64,000 nt of DNA. It comes from Hymenobacter sp. DG25B. GTDB lineage: Bacteria; Bacteroidota; Bacteroidia; Cytophagales; Hymenobacteraceae. Shown piece after piece: positions 43,871 to 52,152 of the stretch. The notes beneath the pieces were generated by a model. It searched no databases. It was given only the letters and a program-made list of their open reading frames with translations, and was not told where the DNA came from. A program made the position numbers and the translations under genes. The stretch lies in the NCBI RefSeq assembly GCF_000801315.1, contig NZ_CP010054.1:3038001-3102000 (forward strand), written 5' to 3'. The first letter of the stretch is position 1, and every line of letters starts with the position of its first letter.

Positions 43871-44770
43871 ATGGTGTGGTATCTGCTCCTGGGTTTTGTG
43901 ATGGGCGCGGCCCTGTTTGGCGGTGCGGTTTGGTGGCAGCGCCGCCTTAGACGGAGCGTCCTCGCCCACCTCACCCGGCAAGTGGAGACCCTGGACCTGG
44001 ACGATTATCAGCAGCGCCTTGTAACCCCGGCCGCTGCCGCCGATACCGCGCCGCTCGTGCGGCAGCTTAACCAGCTACTGGCCCGGCGGCAGGCGGCTTT
44101 TGAGGACCAGCGCCGGTTTGTGGTGCAGGCGGCGCACAAGCTGCGCACCCCGCTCACCAGCATCAGGGGGCAGCTGGAGGTAACGCTGATTAAGCCGCGC
44201 AGCGTAGCACACCACGAAGAAACCTGCCGCTCGGTGCTGCAGGATATAGCCCGCCTCAACCTGCTTTCCGCCGATTTACTGACGCTGGCCCACCTGCGTG
44301 CCGCCCACCTCACGCCGCACCCCGTGGCCCTTGACGACGTGCTCTACCAGGCCAGCGCCCGGCTGAAAGCCCGCCGCCCCGGCTATGAGGTTCATTTTGA
44401 GTTCGACCCTCAGCTGGCGGAGCTATCCGGTCCGCTCACCGTTCCCGGTGATGCGGAGCTGCTGGAACAATTGTGTCTGCACCTGCTGGAAAATGGCTGC
44501 AAGTTCTCGCCCCACAACCAGGTGCGCGCCACCCTGGGCCTTGATGCACACCATGCCATTCTGCGGTTTGTGGATGATGGCCCTAGTGTGGTGCCCGCCG
44601 AGCTGCCGCGCATTTTTGAGCCCTTCTTCATGGGAGCTAATGCACACCTTTATTGCGGCCACGGTCTGGGTTTGGCGCTGGTGCAGCGCGTGGTGCAGCT
44701 GCACCGGGGTATTATAGAAGTAATGTCGGAGCCGGGCTCGGCTTTTGTTGTGCGGTTGCCGCTGCAGTAG
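43871..44770 (+). CDS. Sensor histidine kinase (compact, no periplasmic sensor)
   Basis: A 299-aa membrane-anchored kinase with one N-terminal helix (2-22), a HAMP-like or linker segment, a HisKA domain with His89 and an HATPase domain. ATP-binding boxes are LLENGCKFSP (N), FVDDGPSVVP (G1, variant), IFEPFF (F) and GHGLGLALVQ (G2). The phosphoacceptor motif is AAHKLRTPL, so the Glu that normally follows the His (HE[LF]RTP) is Lys90. This Glu supports phosphotransfer in HisKA kinases, so activity may be altered. There is no extracytoplasmic domain, so any signal must come from the membrane or cytoplasm. Followed by a terminator at 44814-44858. Confidence 0.9.
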   Translation: MVWYLLLGFVMGAALFGGAVWWQRRLRRSVLAHLTRQVETLDLDDYQQRLVTPAAAADTAPLVRQLNQLLARRQAAFEDQRRFVVQAAHKLRTPLTSIRGQLEVTLIKPRSVAHHEETCRSVLQDIARLNLLSADLLTLAHLRAAHLTPHPVALDDVLYQASARLKARRPGYEVHFEFDPQLAELSGPLTVPGDAELLEQLCLHLLENGCKFSPHNQVRATLGLDAHHAILRFVDDGPSVVPAELPRIFEPFFMGANAHLYCGHGLGLALVQRVVQLHRGIIEVMSEPGSAFVVRLPLQ

Positions 44771-44813
44771 CGGCAAGATCTTTATAGATATTACAGCATA
44801 ATTACAGTCAGCG

Positions 44814-44858
44814 TAAATAAAAAGACCCGACAGATAAATCTGTCGGGTCTTTTTATTT
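44814..44858 (+). terminator. Terminator after the two-component system
   Basis: Stem AATAAAAAGACCCGACAG with perfect complement and loop ATAAAT. Its 20-bp core (44827-44846) is nearly identical to that of the terminator at 60074-60125. Confidence 0.9.
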
Positions 44859-44897
44859 ATGTTAAGAATAGAGTGAATAAAAGCTCTTAAATTATTA

Positions 44898-45290
44898 TCA
44901 ATACGCTCTCTTCAACCTATAAGCTCCATTCCACTCGGTTTTATCAAATCTGTTATCATCTGAATTTACATATAACAGATTAACATTAGTATTTTTTTCG
45001 CCTAAATCTATATAACCAGCGTAACCGTATTGCCCAGCAGGCACCTTTATTTCAGCACCATTTAGTCGCTTTATTGTAGGATCGGGTATTTTAAACAAAA
45101 CACTGTCATTATATTTTTCTCTGAGGAGCAGAGACAGGGGGTCGTGTACATTATAAAATTGACGACGCTTAATTTTTAATACCCAATCATTATCAATTTT
45201 ACAGATCACAGCTTCATCATAATTATTTCTAGACCATAAGCAGTTAAAAAGCAATGCATTAAAAGCGAAGAAAATAAATAATAATTTCAT
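44898..45290 (-). CDS. AT-rich hypothetical secreted protein (130 aa)
   Basis: I do not recognise a family. The protein begins MKLLFIFFAFNALLFN, a signal-like hydrophobic segment with Cys17. A soluble region follows with many Asn, Asp, Lys and Tyr residues (DNDWVLKIKRRQFYNV, GYAGYIDLGEKNTN), consistent with an exported beta-rich domain. The DNA is plainly more AT-rich than the genes on both sides, with codons such as AAT, ATT, TTA and AAA rare in the neighbours. It lies between terminator-flanked genes, without an operon partner, and looks like a recent acquisition or a fast-evolving orphan. The start is ATG 45290. Confidence 0.65.
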   Translation of the reverse strand: MKLLFIFFAFNALLFNCLWSRNNYDEAVICKIDNDWVLKIKRRQFYNVHDPLSLLLREKYNDSVLFKIPDPTIKRLNGAEIKVPAGQYGYAGYIDLGEKNTNVNLLYVNSDDNRFDKTEWNGAYRLKRAY

Positions 45291-45336
45291 AGATACACTC
45301 CTGATATTATAAAAACAAGCACATTATTTCTCAGTC

Positions 45337-46446
45337 CTAATTCTGCAGGTATCCCACCATCAACTCCGCTGCTTTCTTAGCGGAGTTATTGCGGCCCAGT
45401 TTCTCGCGCAGTTCCGCATAATCTGCTTTCTGCCTGGCGATAAATACTTCATCGGCCGTTATCTTTTTCAACTCCTGCACCAGTTTGCGGGAGTTGAATT
45501 CGCCTTGAATCAGCTCTTTTACTACTTCCTTTTCAGCAATAAGATTGACTAAGGAAATGTAAGGCACCTTAATTACGGCCTTGCTGATGACGTAAGACAC
45601 GGCGCTGGTGCGGTAGCACACTACCTGTGGCACGTCAAACAGCGCGGTTTCCAGGGTGGCGGTACCGCTGGTGACCATAGCCGCTTTGGCGTGGCTGAGG
45701 ATATCGTAGGTCTGGTTGAAGAGGATGCGGACGTTGTTGCGCTCGAAGTTGGCGTAGTAGTTGGCATCAAGGTTATCAACGCCGGCTACAAGGAATTGAT
45801 AGTCCATGAACGGCGGAATAATGGCCGTCATCTCAAAGAGCATTTCCTCGATTTCCTGCTTGCGCGAGCCGGGCAATACCGCAATAATGGGCCGGTTGGG
45901 GTCCAGGTTATTGCGCTGATAAAAATCGGGGGAAGGCTGGTGGTCGGCTACTACATCGGCAGTAGGGTTGCCTATATAATCTACCTTATACTCGAAGCGC
46001 TTGTAGAATTCCTGCTCAAAGGGCAGAATGACAAACATCCGGTCAACGAGCTGCTTGATTTTGTGGCCACGGCTCTGGTTCCAGGCCCATATTTTGGGCG
46101 AAATGTAGTAGAACACTTTCAGGCCGGCGGCTTTGGCAAATTTGGCCACCCGCATATTGAAGCCGCCATAGTCTACCAGAATCACGACATCCGGCTTGTA
46201 AGCCAGTAAATCCCGCTCGCACTCCTTCAGATAGCCGCGAAATTTCAGGAGGCTGGTAGCCGCTTCCAGGAAGCCCATAATGGCCATTTCCTGGTAGTGG
46301 TGCACCAACTCCGCGCCCTGGGCCGCCATCATGTCGCCGCCCCAGGCCCGGAACTCAGCCTGCGGGTCTTGCTGCTTCAGCTCACGCATGAGGTTGGCGG
46401 CGTGCATGTCACCGGAACGCTCCCCGGCTATCAGGTAATACTTCAT
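45337..46446 (-). CDS. lpxB: Lipid-A-disaccharide synthase
   Basis: A 369-aa GT19 enzyme that condenses UDP-2,3-diacylglucosamine with lipid X to make the lipid A disaccharide. N-terminal motifs are YYLIAGERSGDMHAANL and WGGDMMAAQGAEL, then MAIMGFLEA, VDYGGFNMRVAK and KVFYYISPKIWAW. The C-terminal half has VLPGSRKQEIEEML and VTSGTATLETALFDVPQVV, all typical. It is slightly shorter than the E. coli enzyme (382 aa). The start codon ATG 46446 is well placed before the first strand. The upstream gene is a QueD/PTPS enzyme on the same strand, 64 bp away, and an AT-rich orphan lies downstream. Confidence 0.97.
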   Translation of the reverse strand: MKYYLIAGERSGDMHAANLMRELKQQDPQAEFRAWGGDMMAAQGAELVHHYQEMAIMGFLEAATSLLKFRGYLKECERDLLAYKPDVVILVDYGGFNMRVAKFAKAAGLKVFYYISPKIWAWNQSRGHKIKQLVDRMFVILPFEQEFYKRFEYKVDYIGNPTADVVADHQPSPDFYQRNNLDPNRPIIAVLPGSRKQEIEEMLFEMTAIIPPFMDYQFLVAGVDNLDANYYANFERNNVRILFNQTYDILSHAKAAMVTSGTATLETALFDVPQVVCYRTSAVSYVISKAVIKVPYISLVNLIAEKEVVKELIQGEFNSRKLVQELKKITADEVFIARQKADYAELREKLGRNNSAKKAAELMVGYLQN

Positions 46447-46510
46447 TGGTTGCTTCTGAATGATGAATTCGGAGGTTGAACAAAGCCTGTGGGCTTACTC
46501 AACTTCAGAA

Positions 46511-46930
46511 CTAAGCTTCGCCGTAATACTCCACAAAGTTGCGGGGCGTCTCGTAGAGTTTGATGCAGTGCAGTTGGGCATCGGTGATAGTGGGGAGCTG
46601 GCGCTGAAGAATTTCCCAGAACGCCAGTACCAGATTTTCCGTGCTGGCCAGCTTGCCGGCCATGAAGGGCACGTCCAGGTTCAGGTTTTTGTGGTCTACC
46701 TGGGCAATAATATGCTCCCGAATCAGCTGACTGAGCTGCTTGAGGTCAACCACAAAGCCGGTTTCGGGGCTGGGCTTGCCTTTCACCGTTACAATAAGGT
46801 CGAAGTTATGACCGTGCCAATTGGTATTGGCGCAGGGCCCGAAAACCTCCCGGTTCCGCTCTTCGCTCCAGTTAGGGTTGTATAGTTTATGGGCCGCGTT
46901 GAAGTGTTCCTGCCGGCTAACGTAAATCAT
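46511..46930 (-). CDS. queD: 6-carboxytetrahydropterin synthase / 6-pyruvoyltetrahydropterin synthase family
   Basis: A 139-aa T-fold pterin enzyme. Zinc ligands are His14 (FNAAHKLY), His39 and His41 (WHGHNF), and the catalytic Cys33 (GPCANTN) is present. The spacing Cys-x5-HGH and the segment EERNREVFGPCANTN resemble eukaryotic PTPS (FGKC...GHGHNY) as much as bacterial QueD. The likely role is conversion of dihydroneopterin triphosphate toward queuosine, with tetrahydrobiopterin-like synthesis as the alternative. No other queuosine gene is nearby. ATG 46930 begins directly at the first strand. Confidence 0.88.
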   Translation of the reverse strand: MIYVSRQEHFNAAHKLYNPNWSEERNREVFGPCANTNWHGHNFDLIVTVKGKPSPETGFVVDLKQLSQLIREHIIAQVDHKNLNLDVPFMAGKLASTENLVLAFWEILQRQLPTITDAQLHCIKLYETPRNFVEYYGEA

Positions 46931-47043
46931 TCTGTGGGGTATTGAGTGGTAGAACTCAGGCCCTGCAAGCAGGCATTAGCGGCCAGCCAAAACAGGTAGT
47001 GCGGTAAGAAATGCGCAACACCAATACATGCTGCTTATAACCC

Positions 47044-48054
47044 CTACACCCTGAATCCTTCTTTTTTTCGCAGCAAATATACGAAGAACGGTACGCCAAA
47101 CAGGGCTGTGACAATGCCTACCGGTAAGCCGGCCGGTGGGTAGAGTACGCGGGCCAGCAGGTCGCAGGCCAGCAGAAAGTTGCCGCCCAGCACCGCGCAC
47201 ACCCACAGGTTGGCCCGGCCCGTAACCCCCAGCAGCCAGCGCGTGATGTGCGGAATCATGAGCCCTACAAACCCAATAGGCCCGCATAAGGCTACTACAC
47301 AGCCCGTAAGCCCGGAGGCCGCAATAACCAGCAGCCAGCGCGTGCGGCCTACGTGCATACCCAGGGCCTGGGCCCGCTCCTCCCCCAGCAATAAAATGGA
47401 GAGGTCTTTCTGCAGGAACAGAAACAGCCCTAGCACCACGGCCAGCGCCACGGCCGGATAGGGCAATAGCTCCCAGCCGGCCCGCTCAAAGCTGCCCATG
47501 GCCCAGAAGGCCACCGAGCGCAGCTTTTCCTGGGTATCAGATAGAAAGGTGAGTAACCCGCCGATGGCGGTAGTCAGGGAGCCGATAGCCACGCCACCCA
47601 GCAGCAACTGGGCTGGTCGCAATTGGCCCTGCTGCATCCCCAGCACCACTACTATCAGCGTAGTACCCAGGGCGCCGGCCAGGGCGGCCAGCGGCGGCAG
47701 GTAGAACCCACCCAGGAATACACTGGGCAGAAAAGAAAAACACAGAATAGCGCCTAAGGCTCCGCCGGAGGCCGTGCCTAGTAAATAAGGATCAGCCAGG
47801 GCGTTGTTTACCATAGCCTGCATGAGGTAGCCACTCACAGCCAGGCCCGCACCGGCCAACACCGCCAGTAGCAGGCGGGGAAGGCGCAGCTCTACCAGTA
47901 CCAGCTGGGCGGGGTCAGCGGGGTTGTAGTGCAGCAGGGCGCGGCGCACCAGGGCATAATCTACTGAGTAGCTGCCCACACGCAAACCCAGCGCCAGCAG
48001 CACGACCAGCAGCACCAAACCCAGCACTAGCCACAAAGCGGCACGTTGATTCAT
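47044..48054 (-). CDS. ABC transporter permease, BtuC/FecCD family
   Basis: A 336-aa membrane permease with about ten helices, for import of iron-siderophore or cobalamin. Family motifs include LRLPRLLLAVLAGAGLAVSGYLMQ near residue 60, the coupling-helix region and GPIGFVGLMIPHITRWL near 250. The C terminus VGIVTALFGVPFFVYLLRKK is diagnostic. ATG 48054 is used rather than GTG 48069. It follows the substrate-binding lipoprotein gene by 27 bp, but no ATPase gene is adjacent, as the next gene is lpxB-side queD. The ATPase must be elsewhere. The similarity of the partner to BtuF favours cobalamin, without proof. Confidence 0.92.
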   Translation of the reverse strand: MNQRAALWLVLGLVLLVVLLALGLRVGSYSVDYALVRRALLHYNPADPAQLVLVELRLPRLLLAVLAGAGLAVSGYLMQAMVNNALADPYLLGTASGGALGAILCFSFLPSVFLGGFYLPPLAALAGALGTTLIVVVLGMQQGQLRPAQLLLGGVAIGSLTTAIGGLLTFLSDTQEKLRSVAFWAMGSFERAGWELLPYPAVALAVVLGLFLFLQKDLSILLLGEERAQALGMHVGRTRWLLVIAASGLTGCVVALCGPIGFVGLMIPHITRWLLGVTGRANLWVCAVLGGNFLLACDLLARVLYPPAGLPVGIVTALFGVPFFVYLLRKKEGFRV

Positions 48055-48081
48055 AGCGTGAAGTAACACCAGCGGGCGGAA

Positions 48082-48999
48082 TTACCGGGCAGCCGGCTGC
48101 TGCAATAATTGCTGCAGCTCCTGAATAGACTCAACCACGCGGGGACTGGGGCGCTCCATCAGGTTGCCAGTCACGGCAAACACGCGGCGGTTTTGGTAGG
48201 CTTTGATGCGGCGCAGCTCGGGGTAGTTCTTGAAAAAGGTGCTGTCCAGCTGCCCAAAGCGGCCACCCAGCAGCACATCCGGGTTTAGTTGCAGAATATA
48301 CTCGCGGGTAAGGGCCGGGTAGGGTTGCGGGAAAGACTCAACTACAGAATTTTGCCCGCCGGCCAGCCTCATTTTATCGGTGAACAGGGTATTCTGACCA
48401 TACACATAAATAGGGTCCTGCCAGGTAATGGCCAGCACGCGGGGGCGCGGCCCGGCCGGTGCCGTAGTAGCTATGGCTCGCAGCGCGGTGCGGAGCGAAT
48501 CGGTGAGGTGGCGGGCTTGCGGCTCGCGGTGTAGAATGCGGCCCAGGTCCTGCAGGCCTTTAAATATATCCTCTACCGTGTTGTAGCGCTGATAATACAC
48601 CGGAATGCCCAGCTTTTCGAGGCGGGCAGCATCATCCTGCGAGGTAATGCCTTCCATAGTAAAGACTACATCGGGCTGCAGCGCTACCAGGCGTTCCAGG
48701 TCCAGCGGGTAGCTGTTGACGATGGGCTTGCGCAGAGCGGCCTGCGGGAAGTCGCAGGCCTGGGTGCGGGCTATAATGGTAGCGGTGTCGGCTACGGCGT
48801 ACAGCATTTCCGTCATGGACGGGGCCAGCGCCAGAATGCGGCGCGGCCGGGCCGGCACGGTGAGGCGGCGGCCCAGGTCGTCGGTCAGCTGCTGGGGCCG
48901 GGCGGCATTTTCGGTAGCGGCGGGCTGTTTATCAGGCTGGCAGGCGAGCAAACCAAGCAAAGGCAGCGCCCGAAACACGCGTAGAAATAACTGAGGCAT
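48082..48999 (-). CDS. Substrate-binding lipoprotein of a BtuF/FecB-type importer
   Basis: A 305-aa periplasmic binding protein anchored by Cys20 (LLGLLAC). The two-lobe fold shows RRILALAPSMTEMLYAVADT at the start of lobe 1, DVVFTMEGITSQ, and the Glu-containing contacts typical of BtuF-like proteins. ACDFPQAAL with RTQACDFP recalls cobalamin-binding members. It should deliver the ligand to the permease encoded 27 bp downstream. ATG 48999 is preferred to TTG 49005. A TACCTTTG -7-like box lies only 3 bp upstream (49003-49010), suggesting a leaderless message or a different transcription start. Confidence 0.88.
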   Translation of the reverse strand: MPQLFLRVFRALPLLGLLACQPDKQPAATENAARPQQLTDDLGRRLTVPARPRRILALAPSMTEMLYAVADTATIIARTQACDFPQAALRKPIVNSYPLDLERLVALQPDVVFTMEGITSQDDAARLEKLGIPVYYQRYNTVEDIFKGLQDLGRILHREPQARHLTDSLRTALRAIATTAPAGPRPRVLAITWQDPIYVYGQNTLFTDKMRLAGGQNSVVESFPQPYPALTREYILQLNPDVLLGGRFGQLDSTFFKNYPELRRIKAYQNRRVFAVTGNLMERPSPRVVESIQELQQLLQQPAAR

Positions 49000-49002
49000 G
49001 GG

Positions 49003-49010
49003 CAAAGGTA
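49003..49010 (-). promoter_or_regulatory. -7-like element abutting the substrate-binding protein start
   Basis: TACCTTTG on the minus strand, ending 3 bp before ATG 48999. No TTG lies 19-21 bp upstream. Confidence 0.35.
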
Positions 49011-49089
49011 GCGTGCCAAGTCAAGTACTCGTCGGCTGAGGAAAAGCAGACGCCGGATAATGCCTACTTTTAGGCAAAATTTCAGCCCT

Positions 49090-50058
49090 ATGATAGTTGT
49101 GACCGGAGCGGCCGGCTTTATTGCCAGCTGCCTTGTAACCCGCCTCAATGCCGCCAACTTCAACGACATTGTGGTGGTGGATAATTTCTCAGTGGAGCGC
49201 AAGCTGGCCAACCTCAAAGGCAAGCACCTGCGCGAGTATGTAGACCGCAACGAGTTTTTTGAATGGCTCGATAAAAACCACGAGCAAGTGGAGTTCATCT
49301 TCCACCTCGGCGCCCGCACCGATACCACCGAGCAGGACCGTGCCGTGCTGGACCTGCTCAACCTGAACTACTCCAAGCAGATGTGGCAGGCCTGTGTGCG
49401 CTATCAGCTACCGCTGGTATACGCCTCCTCAGCTGCTACCTACGGCTCGGGCACGCTGGGTTACTCAGACCAGGATGATGCCCTGCTGCCGCTGTACCGC
49501 CCCCTGAACCCCTACGGCGAGTCGAAAAACGACTTCGACAACTGGGCCGTGGAGCAGGAAGAAAAGCCGTTTTTCTGGGCGGGCCTGAAGTTTTTTAACG
49601 TGTACGGCCCCAACGAATACCACAAGGGCCGCATGGCATCCGTCATTCTGCACGCGTTTGAGCAGATCCGGCGCACAGGCTCCATGGAGCTGTTCCGCTC
49701 CCACAACCCCGACTATACCGACGGCGGCCAGATGCGCGACTTCGTGTATGTGAAGGACGTGGTGGAAGTATGCTATTTCCTGCTGCACCACCGCCAGCAT
49801 TCCGGCATCTACAACCTGGGCACCGGCGAGGCGCGCACATTCCTGGACCTAGCCCTGAACACGTTTGCCGCCCTGGATATGACGGCCGACATCCAGTTCA
49901 AAGACACGCCGGAAGACATTCGTGATAAGTACCAGTACTTCACGGAGGCCGATATGCGCAAGCTGCGCAGCATAGGCTATGACCGGCCCTTCACCCGCCT
50001 GGAAGATGGTATTCAGGACTACGTGCGCAACTACCTAGCCACGGGCGCCTATTATTAA
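49090..50058 (+). CDS. hldD: ADP-L-glycero-D-manno-heptose 6-epimerase
   Basis: A 322-aa SDR-family epimerase that converts ADP-D-glycero- to ADP-L-glycero-D-manno-heptose for LPS. The NAD(P)-binding loop is GAAGFIA (residues 6-12), with Ala replacing the last Gly of GxxGxxG. The catalytic triad is Ser113/114 in YASSAATYGS, Tyr142 and Lys146 in PYGESK. NVYGPNEYHKGRMASVI is the HldD-specific region. ATG 49090 is chosen because ATG 49060 would add ten residues over a promoter-like TACTTTTA. gmhB (11015) and the GT9 heptosyltransferase (18594) in this window fit the same pathway. Divergent from the importer genes. Confidence 0.93.
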   Translation: MIVVTGAAGFIASCLVTRLNAANFNDIVVVDNFSVERKLANLKGKHLREYVDRNEFFEWLDKNHEQVEFIFHLGARTDTTEQDRAVLDLLNLNYSKQMWQACVRYQLPLVYASSAATYGSGTLGYSDQDDALLPLYRPLNPYGESKNDFDNWAVEQEEKPFFWAGLKFFNVYGPNEYHKGRMASVILHAFEQIRRTGSMELFRSHNPDYTDGGQMRDFVYVKDVVEVCYFLLHHRQHSGIYNLGTGEARTFLDLALNTFAALDMTADIQFKDTPEDIRDKYQYFTEADMRKLRSIGYDRPFTRLEDGIQDYVRNYLATGAYY

Positions 50059-50109
50059 GCGGGCAGTGCCCATCTAAGGGTTAACTCGTCTACATCCCTG
50101 TTTTCTTTC

Positions 50110-50150
50110 CGAACTGCCCAGCTGTGCGCAACGCCAAGCTGGGCAGTTCG
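50110..50150 (+). terminator. Terminator after hldD
   Basis: Perfect 14-bp stem (CGAACTGCCCAGCT at 50110-50123 and its complement at 50137-50150) followed by TTTT. Confidence 0.85.
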
Positions 50151-50285
50151 TTTTAGGGCAGACGATGTAATGGCTTAGGTCCACACTTCGCTTATCTGTT
50201 TTTATTCCCCGATTTTTTAGTAAGAATTTTTTATTCCATTTTATCGTCCCAAACTCTCCCACCTCTCTTTTTTGACCCCACCTCA

Positions 50286-51674
50286 GTGCAACGGAAGACC
50301 ATAACAATTTTGGGCGGGGGATTTTCGGGCTCGATGCTGGCCGTGCAGCTGGCCCATTTACCGGGCGGGCCATTTGCCTGTGATATTCATTTAGTAGAGC
50401 CCCGACCGGCACTTGGGCCGGGCCTGGCTTATACGGCCCGCCGGCCGGAGTATCTCTTGAACGTGCGCAGTGCCTTTCTCAGCGCCTTTCCCGATCAGCC
50501 AGGGCACTTTTTCGATTGGCTACAAAGCACCAACGCACCCGCCTGTGCGCAGGACTTCTGCTCCCGCCAAACCTATGGGCGCTACATCCAGGAACAGATT
50601 GCCAGCGTAGTAAGCCAGCCTGCGGCCAATGGCATGCGGGTTATGGCCCACAACACCACCGCCACCGCCGCCGCCCTGGCCCCCGATGGGTACTCGGCCG
50701 TGGTGGAGCTGGCGGATGGCACGCGCTTGTCCAGCCATTATGTGGTGCTGGCGCTAGGTAATTTCCCGCCCCTGCCCCCTACCCGCCCGGCCGAGGGCTA
50801 CAGCGCCCATCCCGGTTTTCATGGCAACCCCTGGACGCAGGGCGCCTTGCGCACTATTGGTCTGGACGATTCCGTGCTGCTGATTGGCTCCGGCCTGACT
50901 GCCGTAGATGTATTGCTGGGCCTGCGTGCCGATGGGCACCGCGCCCCCCTTACCGTGGTATCGGGGCATGGGCGCTGGCCTACCACGCACGGCCCCCTGG
51001 CTGCTGCGTATCCCAGCTTCTACGCCGCCGAGCTGCAGGAATTAACTACCGTGGGCGAAGTAATAGCCGCGGTGCGCCGGCACGTGCAGGCAGCGGCCGC
51101 CCAGGGCATAGACTGGCGCCCGGTGATTGACTCGCTCCGGCCCGATCTGGGCCGGATATGGGCAAACTGGCCCCTGCCGGAGCAGGCCCGCTTCCTCCGC
51201 CATGTATCGTCTCTGTGGACCACTATCCGCCACCGGAGCCCGCCCCAGAACGCCGCCATCATAGAAAGCATGATGGCTGCCGGCCAGGTCCAGATGCACC
51301 GGGGCCGGGTGTGCCACCTGGAAGCCCAGGGCGCGGAGCTGGCGGTGCACGTGCGGCAGAAAAGCAACACCACCATCCTTACGGCGCAACACGTGGTTTC
51401 CTGCACCGGGCCGCTGCTGGACTATACCCGCATTCAGGACCCCTTGGTGCAAAGCCTGCGGACAGCTGGCCAGCTGGTGCCCGATGTGCTGCGCCTGGGG
51501 ATGGAAACCGATGCGCACGGGGCCCTGCGCAATGTGGCCGGAACCGTTTCTCCGGTGTTTTTCACGCTGGGACCCAGCCGCCGGCCCGCCTATTTTGAAT
51601 CGACAGCCGTGCCGGAGTTGCGGCAACAGGCCGTAGCGCTGGCGCAATTGCTGGGCGAGCGAGTGGTGGGGTAA
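50286..51674 (+). CDS. FAD/NAD(P)-binding protein (NAD_binding_9 type)
   Basis: A 462-aa oxidoreductase-like protein with an N-terminal Rossmann motif TILGGGFSGSMLAVQL (Gly10-x-Gly12-x2-Gly15) and VEPRPALGPGLAYTARR, typical of the PF13454 family. A second nucleotide-binding motif is LLIGSGLTAVDVLLGL (near residue 200). The family includes uncharacterised hydroxylase-like or monooxygenase-like proteins, and the substrate is unknown. The start is GTG 50286, with MQRKTITILGGG placing it directly before the first strand. It stands alone, with terminators on both sides (50110-50150 and 51691-51727). Confidence 0.85.
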   Translation: MQRKTITILGGGFSGSMLAVQLAHLPGGPFACDIHLVEPRPALGPGLAYTARRPEYLLNVRSAFLSAFPDQPGHFFDWLQSTNAPACAQDFCSRQTYGRYIQEQIASVVSQPAANGMRVMAHNTTATAAALAPDGYSAVVELADGTRLSSHYVVLALGNFPPLPPTRPAEGYSAHPGFHGNPWTQGALRTIGLDDSVLLIGSGLTAVDVLLGLRADGHRAPLTVVSGHGRWPTTHGPLAAAYPSFYAAELQELTTVGEVIAAVRRHVQAAAAQGIDWRPVIDSLRPDLGRIWANWPLPEQARFLRHVSSLWTTIRHRSPPQNAAIIESMMAAGQVQMHRGRVCHLEAQGAELAVHVRQKSNTTILTAQHVVSCTGPLLDYTRIQDPLVQSLRTAGQLVPDVLRLGMETDAHGALRNVAGTVSPVFFTLGPSRRPAYFESTAVPELRQQAVALAQLLGERVVG

Positions 51675-51690
51675 AGGCGGCGTACATGCA

Positions 51691-51727
51691 AAACGCCACC
51701 GCTGAAACAGGCTCAGCAGTGGCGTTT
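51691..51727. terminator. Bidirectional terminator between 50286 gene and 83-aa gene
   Basis: Stem AAACGCCAC-c-GCTGA / TCAGC-a-GTGGCGTTT between convergent genes. Confidence 0.8.
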
Positions 51728-51746
51728 GATATGGGAAGATACGCGC

Positions 51747-51998
51747 CTAGGCGGCCATATCGTCTTCGGAGTAGAACGGCACCATAGGCAACACCGGCGT
51801 AGCGGCCGGCTCTTCCTGGGTATTGCGGCGCAGGGCCCGCATCAGCAGGTAGCGGTACTGCTCGGCATCGGCCAGGGCAGCTTCCACGGCCCGCAAGGCA
51901 TCATCGTAGGTCACAACCGGAGCCGATTCTGCTTCCTCCCCCGTTGGATACGTAAGGTAGAAAACCGGCGCATTGAGGTAATCAGCAGGTGCTTTCAT
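51747..51998 (-). CDS. Small hypothetical protein (83 aa)
   Basis: I do not recognise a family. From ATG 51998 it reads MKAPADYLNAPVFYLTYPTG. An acidic helical stretch follows (TYDDALRAVEAALADAEQYRYLLMRALRRN), then a Pro/Thr-rich tail ending SEDDMAA. There is no signal peptide or membrane segment. Codon usage looks like the surroundings, so it is probably a real but poorly characterised cytoplasmic protein. The upstream extension of the frame to 52094 enters a long palindrome (52081-52137), so ATG 51998 is preferred. Confidence 0.55.
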   Translation of the reverse strand: MKAPADYLNAPVFYLTYPTGEEAESAPVVTYDDALRAVEAALADAEQYRYLLMRALRRNTQEEPAATPVLPMVPFYSEDDMAA

Positions 51999-52080
51999 AG
52001 AAGGAAGAAGAGTGTTAATTATCGTACGCTTTATAACAGAAAGCACCCTTGTTTCATTCCTTTTTGGTGTGTTTTTCGAC

Positions 52081-52137
52081 ATAGCTGATTCCATTGTAAT
52101 TTATTGATTTTTAATAAATTACAATGGAATCAGCTAT
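52081..52137. repeat. AT-rich perfect palindrome with 25-bp arms
   Basis: Arms 52081-52105 (starting ATAGCTGATTCCATTG) and 52113-52137 are perfect reverse complements with a 7-nt loop (GATTTTT). On the plus strand TAATTTTTGTTTGTTTT follows, as in a terminator, but no plus-strand gene ends here. On the minus strand it lies between the stop of the oxidoreductase gene (52153) and the 83-aa gene. Composition differs from the GC-rich surroundings. Confidence 0.85.
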
Positions 52138-52152
52138 TAATTTTTGTTTGTT

